Shown here piece by piece: positions 46,701 through 58,348 of a DNA stretch of 64,000 nucleotides; the first letter of the stretch is position 1; every line of letters starts with the position of its first letter. Made by a program: the position numbers and the translations under genes. The DNA lies in the NCBI GenBank assembly GCA_021397845.1, contig CM038050.1:141173980-141237979 (forward strand), in the 5' to 3' direction. The notes below the pieces were generated by a model. The model saw only the letters and a list, made by a program, of their open reading frames with translations, made no database searches and had not been told where the DNA came from. This DNA is from Areca catechu. Its lineage: Eukaryota > Streptophyta > Magnoliopsida > Arecales > Arecaceae.

Positions 46701-47302
46701 CTTGGCCAATTTGATTGATTTAAATCTTAAATTGAAAATGCTTAAAAATTAATACACTACTAATGCCTTCCTTCATGCTAAGCCAATACTATGTTAAAAC
46801 TATAATAGGTTTGTTATGTAACACAAGGCTTACTATAGGATTTGATATAGGATTATCTTGGTGCATTTAATACTTTATGGCATATTTGATGGTGTTGTTT
46901 TGTTATGTTGCTCAAGGGCAGCATTTATTAAATATGACTATATAGAAATGAAGGGTCTGGCTAAACTAAGATATTATAGTTTGTTATGTAACACAAGGTT
47001 GTAAGTGTCCTAGAGATAGAGTTATATTGAGAATTGCAAGGATTGCAATTGGAAAAGGATTTTCCTTCCTTTGAACTCATGAATGTTTATTATGTAACAC
47101 TAGACATTTGTAAGGAATTGGGATCTCAACCCTACTAAAAAAATGTGTTAGGGTTTCTCACTTAATATAGGTGAGGGCTATAGTATTTGTAATAAAAAAG
47201 TGGGAGATATAATAAATATTTAAAAATTCTAAATCTAGTTGTATATGTCATCTTGAGCGGTCTGCTTATATGTTGTTTATTATTTAATTTAGATTAATTT
47301 AA
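46701..47302 (+). other. B2 leader, third segment
   Basis: After the S1 target copy (46701-46705) the leader continues as in B3 (52530-53134). It holds the four hairpin repeats and ends at the gag ATG at 47303. Confidence 0.85.
46809..47103 (+). repeat. Four spaced hairpin repeats in the B2 leader
   Basis: 46809-46829, 46896-46918, 46979-46998, 47085-47103. Form TTTRTT-core-CAAGG with 8-base cores ATGTAACA, ATGTTGCT, ATGTAACA, ATGTAACA. Spacings are 87, 83 and 106 bp. Confidence 0.82.
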
Positions 47303-47556
47303 ATGGCTTCTTTAGAATCCCTACGAGACATTTTAGATGCCAACAAATTGATCGGTCTAAATTATGTGGATTAGTTAAGGAATTTGAGGATTGTCTTAAC
47401 TCAGGAGAAAGTCTCCTACATCCTTGACTCTCTTGATCTTAAGCCAATTGAAAGGATGCTATAGTGGAGAAACATGCCACATATAAAATATGGCAGAATG
47501 ATGGCTTGATTATCAAATATATCACGTTGGCCTCAATGAGCAATGAATTGTAGAGA
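47303..47556 (+). pseudogene. B2 gag, 5' part
   Basis: The ATG at 47303 opens 'MASLESLRDILDANKLIGLN', the B-family gag start. The Trp codon expected after 'NYVD' is a stop, and further stops follow. 'YITLASMSNEL' near 47520 matches the conserved copia gag box. S3 interrupts it after agaga (47552-47556). No further B2 sequence is seen in the window. Confidence 0.82.
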
Positions 47557-49170
47557 TGTTGCCTAGTGAAGCAACCCAAGAGGGGAGGTGAATTGGATTT
47601 TTCAAAACTTTAAATAAGTATATGCTATTTTGAAAAACTAGTAAAGTGTATGTGCAGCAGTATATATGTTGCATAGATCGACAACCCAAGAGGAAGGGTG
47701 AATTAGATTTTTGAAAAATAAAACAAGTATGTGCCTTTAAAAGCAAATGCAGTGTATGGGCTAAATGTTGTGTTAAGTGATATGTACCAATGTTGAAATA
47801 TAAGAGAGAGAAAGAGAGAAAGAGAGACAAGTAAATGCATAAATATGATAAATTTATAATGGTTTGGAGCAACCCAGCTCCTGCGTCCACTATCCAAAGA
47901 TCTCTTAGGACTTTTACTATATTCCCATAAGAATACAATCAATTATTTTATCCTGGGCTCATAAACCAAAATCCAAATATGATCTTTATTTTCTAGGCTC
48001 AGAAATAACTTGATTGGTTTTCCAAGATCAACCAATCAAAACTTAAACCTAATCCCAAGTTTCAGCTCCCTGTTAAAACAAACAACATTTCAAAATATAA
48101 AAAAGAGTAACTAAACAAACTCTCAAAAGAGTAGAGGGTTGTCGATGAAGCTTCTCTTATAGACTCTTCAAGTCTTCATGAATTGCTCCTTAATGCTCTC
48201 TAAAATCTTCACTTAATGCTTCAAAAGTGTTGGTAGAAAGAGTAAAGCTTCTCTTGAGTTTTCAGATGGCAGCTCTTGAGTTCTTTTATTTGAAATGGTT
48301 GAAACAATATTCTCACTAGTGTTGTTCCTTTGACTTTAATCCTCTCTTTTATACTTCTCCAAGTATTTTTGCATTGGTTCTCAATCATTTCTATCCATTT
48401 AGAGATGTTGGGAAGTGAAATATAGCCAATAGAAATCTTAGGGGTCGAATTCTGCAAATTCTAGAACTAGTCATTACTATGAATTTTCATGGAAAGAGAG
48501 TCGTCTCTAACCATCAGTGACTAGAAATCCATTTCTCTATTATTTCTAAGAAAAGACTCATTGGATAAGAGTCGACTCATCAAAACCAGATCAAAAATTC
48601 ATCCTTTCTGCTTGATTGAGAGAGAAGGCTCTAAATTTGAGAGAAGGTTCTTTTGAACTGTGTCTAGAAATCAAGTTCTCTGCCTATTTGAGAGAGAGGG
48701 CTCACCTGAAGGGACTTAGCTCTCTTTAACTATACTAGTTAGTGTGCCATGCGATTATGTCATGCTAGAGAGGTGCTCTCTTGAGTGAGTTAGCTCTTTC
48801 AACCAGAACTTCATTTTTTCAAAGATTTTGGATGCAAATTAGCTCCTCAATGATTCCAAAGGTCTTCCAAGTATTTCTAAAGATTTTCATGGACTTTCTA
48901 GCTTTTTAATTATATGAAATAAGCTCTCTACTCATTCCATGATACAAAAACTTCAATATTATGATTCATAAGGTTTTACAATGATTCTTGAGAGTTGACT
49001 TATCAATCTAATGACTCACAAACAATTTTTGTGATTTAAAGGGTTTTTAGTTGAAGGTTGCCCATTGGAAAGCTCTTTACAAAAATATTCTTATAAATTA
49101 AAATGCATTAGTATAGTATTCATGCTCCAATATTTTGTAATCATTAAATCATTCCTGAAATCAATAAACA
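47557..49170 (-). mobile_element. S3: SIRE-like LTR
   Basis: Inverted termini TGTTGCCTAG (47557) and 'tcaataaaca' (49170). The 'gcaacccaagaggggaggtg' start corresponds to S1 'tgcccaagaggggggg'. The block 'agcaacccagctcctgcgtc' near 47870 and the TATA box (minus TATAAAAG near 48350) keep the S-type order. The 110-bp start region is partly duplicated (second TGTTGCATAG at 47667). GTCGAC repeats are mostly lost here (one near 48570), replaced by 'gagagaaggctc' units. Confidence 0.75.
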
Positions 49171-49581
49171 TTCCCTTTTTGATGATGCAAAAATACTAGG
49201 CATGAGATTAAAAGCTTTATAATATAAAGAAATGTATCATAGTCATATGTATATTCACAGAAACTTTATAATGTAATGTATCAAAGTTGTAAACATATCA
49301 GAGTGTTAAAGTTTTAGTAAAGTTTTCTATAGGACATATCAAGTTCTTGAAATCTTTCAAGCATTAGTGCATATATGCGGTGTATCAATTAGGAAATAAT
49401 AAAAAAATATCAATGCATTGAAATTTTTTCAACTCAAAGTTTATGTTTGATGTATCACAAAGTATTGTAGCATACTAAATTTGTATCATAGCTTGGGAAA
49501 ACATATCAGAGTTAAGATGGTTGTTAGAAACGTTGAAATATGTACTAAGAAGGGGAAGAAGGGCTTCATTAAAATTTGTAA
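49171..49581 (-). other. S3 internal fragment
   Basis: It starts with the polypurine side 'ttccctttttgatgatg' (minus AAAAAGGGAA), as in S1 after its 3' LTR. The S3 LTR is therefore a 3' LTR. No coding frame. B3 is inserted at 49582 after tgtaa. Confidence 0.65.
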
Positions 49582-51935
49582 TGAAAGAATTATGCCCTAA
49601 AAGCTAATTTTTGTACGAGCATTTCTATAATCTACCAACTCATGAATGATATTACTTATTAATAAAAGCCAATTGTTGATTCATCATACTGACTATGATG
49701 AACCCCATAAGTTAGGGCGATGGAATTAGGGTTATGATGGAGATTATAATGGTGAGATCTAAGTTCTTATAAATTATAATCTAAAATATTCCTAGTTATT
49801 GGATCATCAATTTAGGGATCGATGTTTTTGGAAAGACTAGCATATCCGATGTATGCTCAATGGCGAGGGTGGTTAGTCTCATAACCACTTATTTAAGGAC
49901 ACTAATACAATGATGTGGGTGCTTATTAAAGTATGAGTTCATTAAACTGATTCACCTTGAGAACATCTTATAGAGGTCTTACTACTTGTCAAAAGATGGT
50001 TCTCAAAGTGGGAGTTGTGCAAGTGATCCTTAGACCTGAGATCACATTGTTCCTTATGCACATAAAGCCATGTTTTGGTTTATACTCATTCATGACAAAG
50101 AGCCATGTACGGGATGTTCTCGGATATGGTGGATTGTACATGAAGGATGTAAGTGGATCAACAAGGAATTGATCACTCCTAGTAAGAGGACTTATCCCAT
50201 GTAATCTCTTTCATTGTTGACTCGAGAAGTCTTTGATCAAAGTAGGATAGGATTAGAAAGGGTTTCTAATATTTCATCAATCGAGTCTTTATTATCAAAT
50301 TGAGATTCAAAAGGATTAAGTGCTAGGGTCTAACAATTCTTCATACCCATTACTTATTCGAGATAAAGGGAGATCGAAGGATTGAATTGCATGGTAACAT
50401 TCCACTGAAGTGTATTTTAATAATTTCTACCAGATTTCTTATCTTCCAAGTAGGAATGATACATTGCTAGATGTTAATCATGTTCTATAGGTTTTTATGA
50501 ATCAAATTAGTTGGATTCATGGGTCAATTTAGAAGTTGGTTCGAATTGGCAACTTGGGTTAGCTCGATTTGATCTAATTAGGTCAATCAGTTTTTATCAG
50601 ATCGAAATAGCTTGGACCTAGACCTATTACTAGCTAGATGTGGAGTCCAAAATGTCACACATGCCAAGGAATTGGCCAAAAAAGTCAATTGGATTTTGGT
50701 TAGGGTCGTTGGATCCTAATAGGCTAGCTAATTTGCATACTAGCATATGCATGCTAACCTAACTCCTAACCCAATTAGATTGGGTCAGTTTGTTTGCTAT
50801 TTGGGCTAACCAATTTAAGTGAGATTTAGATTGGGGTGAGTTATCTATATTTATCTAGAATTTATTGAACATTATCCTTGGATTATAGAAGAGTCCAAAG
50901 GGTACTAGACTCTTGGCACCATATTGGCATGCGCCAAGATTAAGCAGCGTAGAAGGACCAAGAGACCTTCTGCCACTTAATCACCTATTCCAAATAAGTG
51001 ATAGGCCTCTCAACCTTATCCCCATGCCCATTTGAATTGGTCTTAATCGATCAAAAGGTTGGTTATGGCATGGAGAAGTGTGGTGCACAAAATAAAGGGA
51101 CTCATCCCTTCATGTTTAGTGCACAATCATAAATCCAGAAGTCCTTCTATTTGAATGATTCTGGTTCTCTGATACAACCTTTGGAATTCCACATCCCTTA
51201 GCCAAATTTTGACTGATTACTTGCCACATGACAAGTAAATAAATTGCTAGAAATTTAAAAGATACATATATATCTCGTGGTGCAGTGATATGGCAAGATG
51301 TGGCAAATAAAGATAAAACCTTTCACCCAAGGGACTCCTTCTACTTGAAGGGTCCTATCTGATCATTAAAAAATCAGATCAAGGGCTGAGGAAAAGGTTT
51401 ATTAGGTGACCCCTCACTCAGTATATAATGGTATCGATATTCTGATGCAAAGTAGATCTGAAACAAATCTTTTCTATCTCTTTTCCTTCTTTTAGGACAA
51501 AAAGTCTTCTTTAAGACAAGGCTTGTCATTTTAAGCTAAGAGTCTAGGAAGAGATATAAGAGGGATAATCAAATTTTGAGAGAGGATTCAAAGAGGTCTT
51601 TGAGTGCCCTGCAGGATGGTAGGGGTTCCAGCAAAGAGAGAAAGGCCACTAAAAGAAGAAAGGCTACCGAGAAGAGTCCTAGTCAAATAAGCAAGCTTGA
51701 TAGGAGTGCCTCCTTCATCTGGTTCCTATGTGGATCACTTATGGAGGGCATACACTTATGTGCTTTATAGAAATTAAAAAGTATAACACTCCAAGTATTC
51801 CTTTATAATTCTAAAGTTATGATTTATTAGTTATTATGGTCAAGAGGTCCTTGGGTCTAGGGTTCTAGCTGATTAGGGTTTCAATAATAAAATTTTTGAA
51901 ATCCAGTCTTCAGCTATGTTAGCCTAAATCCAATA
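49582..51935 (+). mobile_element. B3 5' LTR
   Basis: It starts TGAAAGAATTATGCCC and ends just before the primer site; the terminal CAACA reads CAATA. TATATAA lies at 51422-51428. The left target copy would be tgtaa (49577-49581). A 64-aa ORF at 51576-51770 is similar to one in the B1 LTR. Confidence 0.87.
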
Positions 51936-53134
51936 GTGGTATCAGAGCCATCTTGATTCATGCAATTTATAGTCATTTTAGTGTTAATTGCTTGCTTTGC
52001 TATGAATCGATGCATGATTAGTTCATATTATATATGAGATATGTTATATCCTAGTAACTACTTCGGATTGAGTTAGTCACCATGGCCGTCCGGTCATAAG
52101 AGCTAAGTAAGATTTAAAGGCCCTCTCTTTCCATTCAATGGAGTCTCCTATGATGTGTTGGGGTGCCGCTATGGCCTTATCCCATGGACAAGTGAAGTGA
52201 ACGGATTGTTGTTTTAATCATACTTTGGTTATGCATATTAGGGTTAATATACTTATTTGTTGGAATATGTGTCATGTTAGCATGTTTAATCAAGATGTTT
52301 TTGAGACCATCAAAGGTCTCATAAAAATTATATTTAGTCATAGTGTAAGTTAATCATGATGCAAATCTGTTTAGGGTTTGATTAGCTAATTGGTGTCTAA
52401 GCAAGTGGTTTTGTGAAGGTAAAGGGAATGAGGTTTTAATTGGTTCCATTATCTGACCTAGCGAATTAATTTAACATCTAAGGAAAGCAACAGGGGGACC
52501 CCCTCATCTCTTCTACTTACCTAGCCAATTTGGTTATATATAGACCTTAAATTGAAAATGTTAATTGATTTAGCATACTAAAAATTGCCTTCCTTCATGC
52601 TAAGCTAAATCCATGTCAAAAAACTACAGTAGATTTGTTGTGATTAACACAAGGCCTAGTATAGGGTTTGATATGATATTTGTCTTGGTGTATTTTATGC
52701 TTTATAGCATGATTGGTGGTGTTGCTTTGTTGTGATTGACATAAGGACAACATTTATCAAATATGGCTATGTGGAAATGAAGGGTTTGACTAAACTAAGA
52801 CATTATAGTTTGTTATGAATGACACAAGGCTATCAGTGTCTTAGAGGCAGGTGTTATGTTAAGAGTTGCAAGGGTTGCAATTGGAAAGGAGTTTCCTACC
52901 CTTGAACTCATGGGTGTTTATTATGATTAAAACAAGGCATTCATGAGGAATTGGGATCTTAACCCCACTAAGGATGCCCTGAGAGGGTTTTCCTACTTAT
53001 CATAGTTGAGGGTTATGGTATTCGAAAAAAAATAGTGGAAGACATAATTAGATGCAAAAGTCCTTATCTAATTATGAATATCATCATGAGTGGTCTACTT
53101 ATAGTTGTTCTTTATTTAATGTAGATTTTATATT
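51936..53134 (+). other. B3 primer site and leader
   Basis: TGGTATCAGAGCC at 51937-51949 is the Met-tRNA primer site. The 1.2-kb leader is the only uninterrupted plus-strand B leader in the window. It holds the four hairpin repeats at 52632-52937. Confidence 0.87.
52632..52937 (+). repeat. Four spaced hairpin repeats in the B3 leader
   Basis: 52632-52656, 52726-52746, 52808-52829, 52916-52937. Form TTTRTT-core-CAAGG with 10-base cores GTGATTAACA, GTGATTGACA, ATGAATGACA, ATGATTAAAA. The first forms TTGTG-ATTAA-CACAA. Confidence 0.82.
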
Positions 53135-54085
53135 ATGGCTTCTACTCTTTCACTGCGGAGCATCTTGGATGCCAACAAGTTGACCGATCCGAATTATTAG
53201 GACTGGTTAAGGAACCTTGTAATTATATTAGCTCAGGAAAAGCTTGCCTATATCCTCAATTTTCCTGACCCAGATCCGGTAGGAGACGATGCTACTAAGG
53301 AGGAAAAAAATACATAAAATGTGGCAGAATGATAACATGACTGTCAAGTGCAACATGAGGAAATGGAACCTCATTCCATATTGCTCAATATTAAAGAGCT
53401 TTATGGAGAGCATAGTCAGACTACTTGATATGAGACATCGAAGCAGTTGTTCCAAGCATGCATGAGTGAGGGCTCTTCCGTTAAGCACATGTCCTCAAGA
53501 TGATTGACCTGATCACTCGATAGGTCAACTGGGTTTGTGATGGATGGAGAGCTTAATCAGGACTTGATCCTGTAGTCACTCCTGGATTCCTTCTCATAGT
53601 TTGTCATGAATTACCATATGAATAAACTGAATTTGTCATTGGCTAAGCTACTGAATATACTCAAGACAGTAGAGATCCACTTCAAAGGTGATAAGGCTTG
53701 GCTTCTTCTAATTGATGGAAAGAAGAAGCTAGCAATGATGTAGGGTTCAAAGAGGAAGAGAAATACTAAGAGTAGCTTCCATAAGAGGAAGAAGTCAAGG
53801 AAGCCCTCTACTAATAGGACCTACAATCACTATGGAATGCAAGGGCACTGGAAGAAGAATTGCAAGTTATATCTTGCAAGTTTGAAGCAAGGTACTGGTG
53901 GAGCATCTAAAGGTTTGTACGTGATACAAACAAACTTGTCATTGAGTTCTTCTATTTTTGATTCATGGATATTGGATACCGCATGTGGGTCTCATATCTG
54001 CAAGGAATTACAAGTGTTGCAAAGACCTAGAAGCTTGAAGAAGGGTGACTTCAAGTTGTTCAGCGTGAGTGGTAAACCCATTCAA
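53135..54085 (+). pseudogene. B3 gag and start of protease
   Basis: The ATG at 53135 opens 'MASTLSLRSILDANKLTDPN', then a stop at codon 22 and a shift near 53310. 'FVMNYHMNKLNLSLAKLLN' lies near 53610, and the zinc knuckle reads 'YNHYGMQGHWKKNC' (about 53823), again with Tyr in both leading Cys positions. Protease begins 'FDSWILDTACGSHICKELQ' near 53957. E interrupts after ttcaa (54081-54085). Integrase, RT and the 3' LTR are not seen. Confidence 0.85.
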
Positions 54086-55441
54086 TGGTGCGGGCACCAG
54101 AATTTGAAAGAGGCTACACTCAATTCAGACCAACCCAACCTCTTTATGGATTATAGATAATTAAGTCTTGTCAATCTTGTAATTGAGTCAAGCTATTTTC
54201 TTAAGTTTATGTCATTAAGTCAATGTCCTGTAATTCATTTGAGTCAAGTTCAACTTAAGAGGACCACCAACATAGACCCAAGACAGAACCTTGAAGCATG
54301 ACCACAGGAAAGGTGAAGCCACATCAATCTTCAAACAAGAATTAACCCTAAAAGAGGACTCACTCATGATGCCACCTCATCTTCAACAAAAAGCAGGGTC
54401 CCACCACATCTCCATGCCAAACAAGGGAGATCCCAAGCATAAAATTCAAATGGGTACCCCACTTTCTTCTCCCATCAACTTGGAAGTTTTTCAAAATTCA
54501 AAAGAGGTGCCCCACTTGGAAATCTTTGACCCAGCATGAAAGGAAATCCATTCAATTCAAGAGAGGCACCCCACTTGAAAATCCTTGACCACCCAAGAAT
54601 GAAAGATGCCCCTTTTTTTCTCTCCTTGTTTTAGGCATGTATTCAAATTTCAAAAGGGTCTTGGGTGAATAATAAGTACCCCCTCTTCCTTTTGTAAGAA
54701 TGAATTATGATGAATGAATGAAAGAGTTTTCTTATATTTCCTTTGCTATTGGCATTGATGCTCCGTGAGGGAGAGGGTGTGAGACCCAAACCAACCTAGT
54801 TCTCTAAGTCCCAAACCCTAATCTCTCCTCCAAGCCCTAGTAGTCAAGCATTCTCATTCAAGTCTCCAGGCGACAAGCTTCTTCCTCACCAAGACTCTTC
54901 ATGCTAACCCTCATCCATGCCAAGATCCATCTTCCATCACCATCCCCTGCCCCCTCTCTACTCAAAGTTTCCTTTCCATATCTTTCTCTACTTTAATAGG
55001 TCCCTAACTTTGTTGCTTGTAGGATCTTCTGGGTATTTCAATCCGCAGAAGAGGTCCTCCTTGCCTTGGAACCCCTAACCTGAAAGCCAATGAATATGCA
55101 GGAGTAAAGCCTCCTCATCCAGGAACCAACCCCATGAGTACTAAGAGATCCAACTATGGAGGAGAGATCATTGCATGGTACAAACCCCCTAATCTTAGGT
55201 CTCACTTGTTGAAGAAGGCACTAGTCCTAATCGTAAGTGGTTTCTTAACCCTTAAGATCCTTCTTTCTTTATTACTTGATTAAGTTTAATCAGCGGGATC
55301 GCATTCTTTAATCTTCCTGTATTCATTCTTAGTATATTCTTTACTCATTTTCGGGAAGAAAGGGCCATACAAATCTGAAATGTTATTCATTTAAGTTTGC
55401 TTTCTTTTATGTGATGTCTTCATGCATTTCATCCAGCATCA
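54086..55441 (+). mobile_element. E 5' LTR (chromovirus)
   Basis: TGGTGCGGGCACCAGAA to CATCCAGCATCA, followed by the primer site. It matches 58349-58732 closely. Two imperfect units with 'gccccacttg' and 'accccacttg' lie at 54470-54600. Confidence 0.87.
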
Positions 55442-56441
55442 GTTTGGTATCAAAGCATGGTGATTAGAACTTATTTTGCATTGTACTAAAATTTTTGCAT
55501 GCTGAAATTCTGCATATCAAGGATTGATCTGAAAGTTCTCTTCATAACTTTCCATATCCTAGTCTTCATTAGCATTTTTCATTAATATTGCTAGTTCAAA
55601 AACCAGGGCTGAAATCTTCCTCATAGATTTCAGATCTAAATTTTTTTTTAAAAAAAATTGCATTGTTTTCATTCTTTGATCTAGGATTTCACACCTCTTG
55701 AGCGGGTATACGAAAGTATACTATCATGACCCATGGGAGTAATGACCTATGGCTGGACGTGAAATCCTTAGGTTAAAGGTTTGATGTGCTAATTACGTGC
55801 TTGATGTGTGATTGCATGACTAGCCTAAGTGATTGCTCAAATTGTATGATTTTCTTTTATTAGCATATTGAACACCCCAAAGTTTTCTGGCACACTATAA
55901 AACTGAATTACTTAGATACTTTAGTTTTCATGATGAGTATAATTTGCTTATGCATTCATATTTAAGATGTCTAAGGGCAGTTCTATCCAAGATAAAAAAA
56001 AAGATTTCATCACCTTTCCTTGGCCCACAAACAACCATCCTCTTTTGCATCGATCCTAAGCCCTAATTATAATTGAGTAGTAACCTAAAGCAAAACTAGG
56101 GACTCCAACGAGTCAAGTTTAAGGTATTGTGTTGAGACTAGTGCAACTCAATTCTTCACTTACTCTTGGAAATTGGTGTCTAAGGCTAGGGGTCCAACGG
56201 CAAATGCCTTAAGTGAAACTATGATTTTTAATTAGGACCCTGTGAGAGCAGGGTGAGCCTCCCACACTCCCACCTCTTACCTTGCCAGTTAAAAGGATAA
56301 TTGTAAACTTGATTATACTTAGTATTTTCATTCTATATTAAGCTTCTAGATCAAGGAAATCCCGAGAATGAGTCTCTATGCTACATGACCACTAGATCAG
56401 AAATCCCATACCAATATTCCCAAACCCAACCAAGTGTCACC
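55442..56441 (+). other. E primer site and leader
   Basis: TGGTATCAAAGC at 55445-55456 differs by one base from the Met-tRNA primer site. The leader resembles that of C and carries the stem-loop block 55681-55770. Confidence 0.8.
55681..55770 (+). promoter_or_regulatory. Conserved leader stem-loop block of E
   Basis: Outer stem GGATTTCAC (55684-55692) pairs fully with GTGAAATCC (55759-55767). Inside, GGTATAC-GAAA-GTATACT (55705-55722) forms a hairpin with a GNRA-type loop, and CCCATGGG (55730-55737) is a palindrome. It corresponds to 23152-23234 in C. Confidence 0.65.
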
Positions 56442-58348
56442 ATGGATCCAAATCTTGAAACTTTGTTGAGAACCATGACTGAACAATGCAAACAACTAAA
56501 TAATAGGTTTGACCAAATTGAGGAGTGAATCAGGACCCTTGAAGAAACCTGTAAAGGCCGTACTAAACCTGAATCACCTAGACCAACTTCCCTTGGTCTC
56601 AGAACCCATCACCATGATCCCACCCCTGAACATGACCATAGACACCCATACCAAGACTTCACTGATTCGAAGGAAAGAGCCCTTAGGAACATTCACCTTG
56701 ATGCACCACCTTTGATAAAAACCTTGACCCTAAGGTGTACGTTGATTGGGAGAATGACATGGATCAATATTTTGAATGGTATGAGATGTCAAAAAAAAGG
56801 AAGTTCAAATTTGCTAAACTTAGGTTAGTCCAACAAGCTAGGTTATATTGGAAAAATGTTGAGCGCATTTGTCATCAGAGAAGAGACATGCCTATAGCCA
56901 CATGGAGAGCCATGAAGATCAAACTTAGGGAAAAGTACCTATCCATGTCCTATGAGAAGAGGGGACCCATAACCTATCGACCCAAACCTAATTGGATTAG
57001 TACCCCTGGATATAAGCCAAGTACCAGTCAAGTTCCCCTTAGCCGACCCACCCCTACTGTGCCATTTGTTCACAAGGATGATAATGAAGAGGAAATATAC
57101 ATGGCAGACCCAGAACTAGTTGACCAGGAAATACTCAGACTGAAGCTATATTGGAAGGACAATTAGAAGAAGAGAACTATGAGGAGTATAACACTGCTGC
57201 TACTAGGGCTTTACCTGAGGAAGTACCAGAAGAGAATCAAATTATAGAGTCTAGTCTTGAAATTCAAGAATAAGAGAAAATTAGTGAGGACATGGTTTCT
57301 TCAATTCAGTACCCTCAGGGGGAATTCACTCCTTTAGTCCTGGTTAAAGATCTCTTTCCTGAAATTGTGACTCATCCTTCCATAAAATGGACTTTTTATC
57401 GCCTGTAGATATAAATCAATGCCCAAACCTTAAGGTCATCCCCATTAATCAAGGACTATTCCACGAATCCTCTTCTTATTTCCTACCCTATCCTAAAGTT
57501 TCCAATGCTTCTAGAACCACTCGATTATACATTGTTGAGGTTAACAGGTTGCATAAATCCTTTGAGCATGTTAGATTTGCTACCTATTTCTGGAAGACCT
57601 TAAGGCTTTTATTAGGAGTCCATGTAAAATTTTTATCTGCATGTCACCCACCAACCAAGATTCAAGCACAAAGTTATAGTTAAAGATTTAATAAATTCCT
57701 TTCGATAGGAATGCATAGTCAAACCTATAATTTATTAGGTGTTGGTACAATTCATATGCACAACATATTAGAAATTTGCATTTGAGCAATGAAACTTAAA
57801 TGCTTATGGCTAATTCCTGAAAAATGAGTTAAAGAGTTTGCTGAGCGAGATCATGTGACAATTAGACTTAGACCTGAATGGTTTCCCCCAGGAACCGTGA
57901 AAAAGTTACATGCCCATGGACCTGGACCTTTCAAGGTGATAAAAAAAGTTGGACCTAACGCCTATGTGCTAGAGTTACCACCCGAATTTGGCATTAGCCC
58001 AACCTTTAACATTTTAGATCTAGTTAAGTATAGGGAGCCAACAATGATACCTAGTGACCCATTTGGACCTGATCCAATTCTTGAGAGAGAACCTTCACCC
58101 GAGTGTCCACCAATCAATTTACCTGAGCGACGAGAATGGATTGAGCGTATTCTGGATGACCAGGTTGATACTACCCAAAATAAAGGCTACCTGCATTATT
58201 TGGTTTGTTGGCAAGGTTGACCAAAATCTGAGTACTCGTGGATCACTTGAGAGGATCTGCAATGCATCGACCCAGACCTATTAGAGTAGTACCGGAGTCA
58301 AACTGACCCTTACTCGACAGGGTCGAGTTCCTCCCACCCCGGGAGAAT
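56442..58348 (+). pseudogene. E: gag remnant joined by deletion to integrase tail and chromodomain
   Basis: The ATG at 56442 opens 'MDPNLETLLRTMTEQCKQLN'. Gag continues at 56735-57166 ('YVDWENDMDQYFEWYEMSKK', 'QQARLYWKNVERI', 'TWRAMKIKLREKYL'). An acidic region ends 'DLFPEIVTHPSIKW' (57355-57390). Integrase resumes at 'YPKVSNASRTTRLYIVEVN' and 'FATYFWKTLRLLLGVHVKF' (57490-57650), then the C-terminal module 57855-58130 ('MTIRLRPEWFPPGTVKKLHA', 'NAYVLELPPEFGI') and a chromodomain ('ERILDDQV', 'YLHYLVCWQG', 58140-58290). Protease, RT, RNase H and early integrase are missing. A few stops interrupt it. A purine stretch 'ccccgggagaat' precedes the 3' LTR. Confidence 0.85.
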
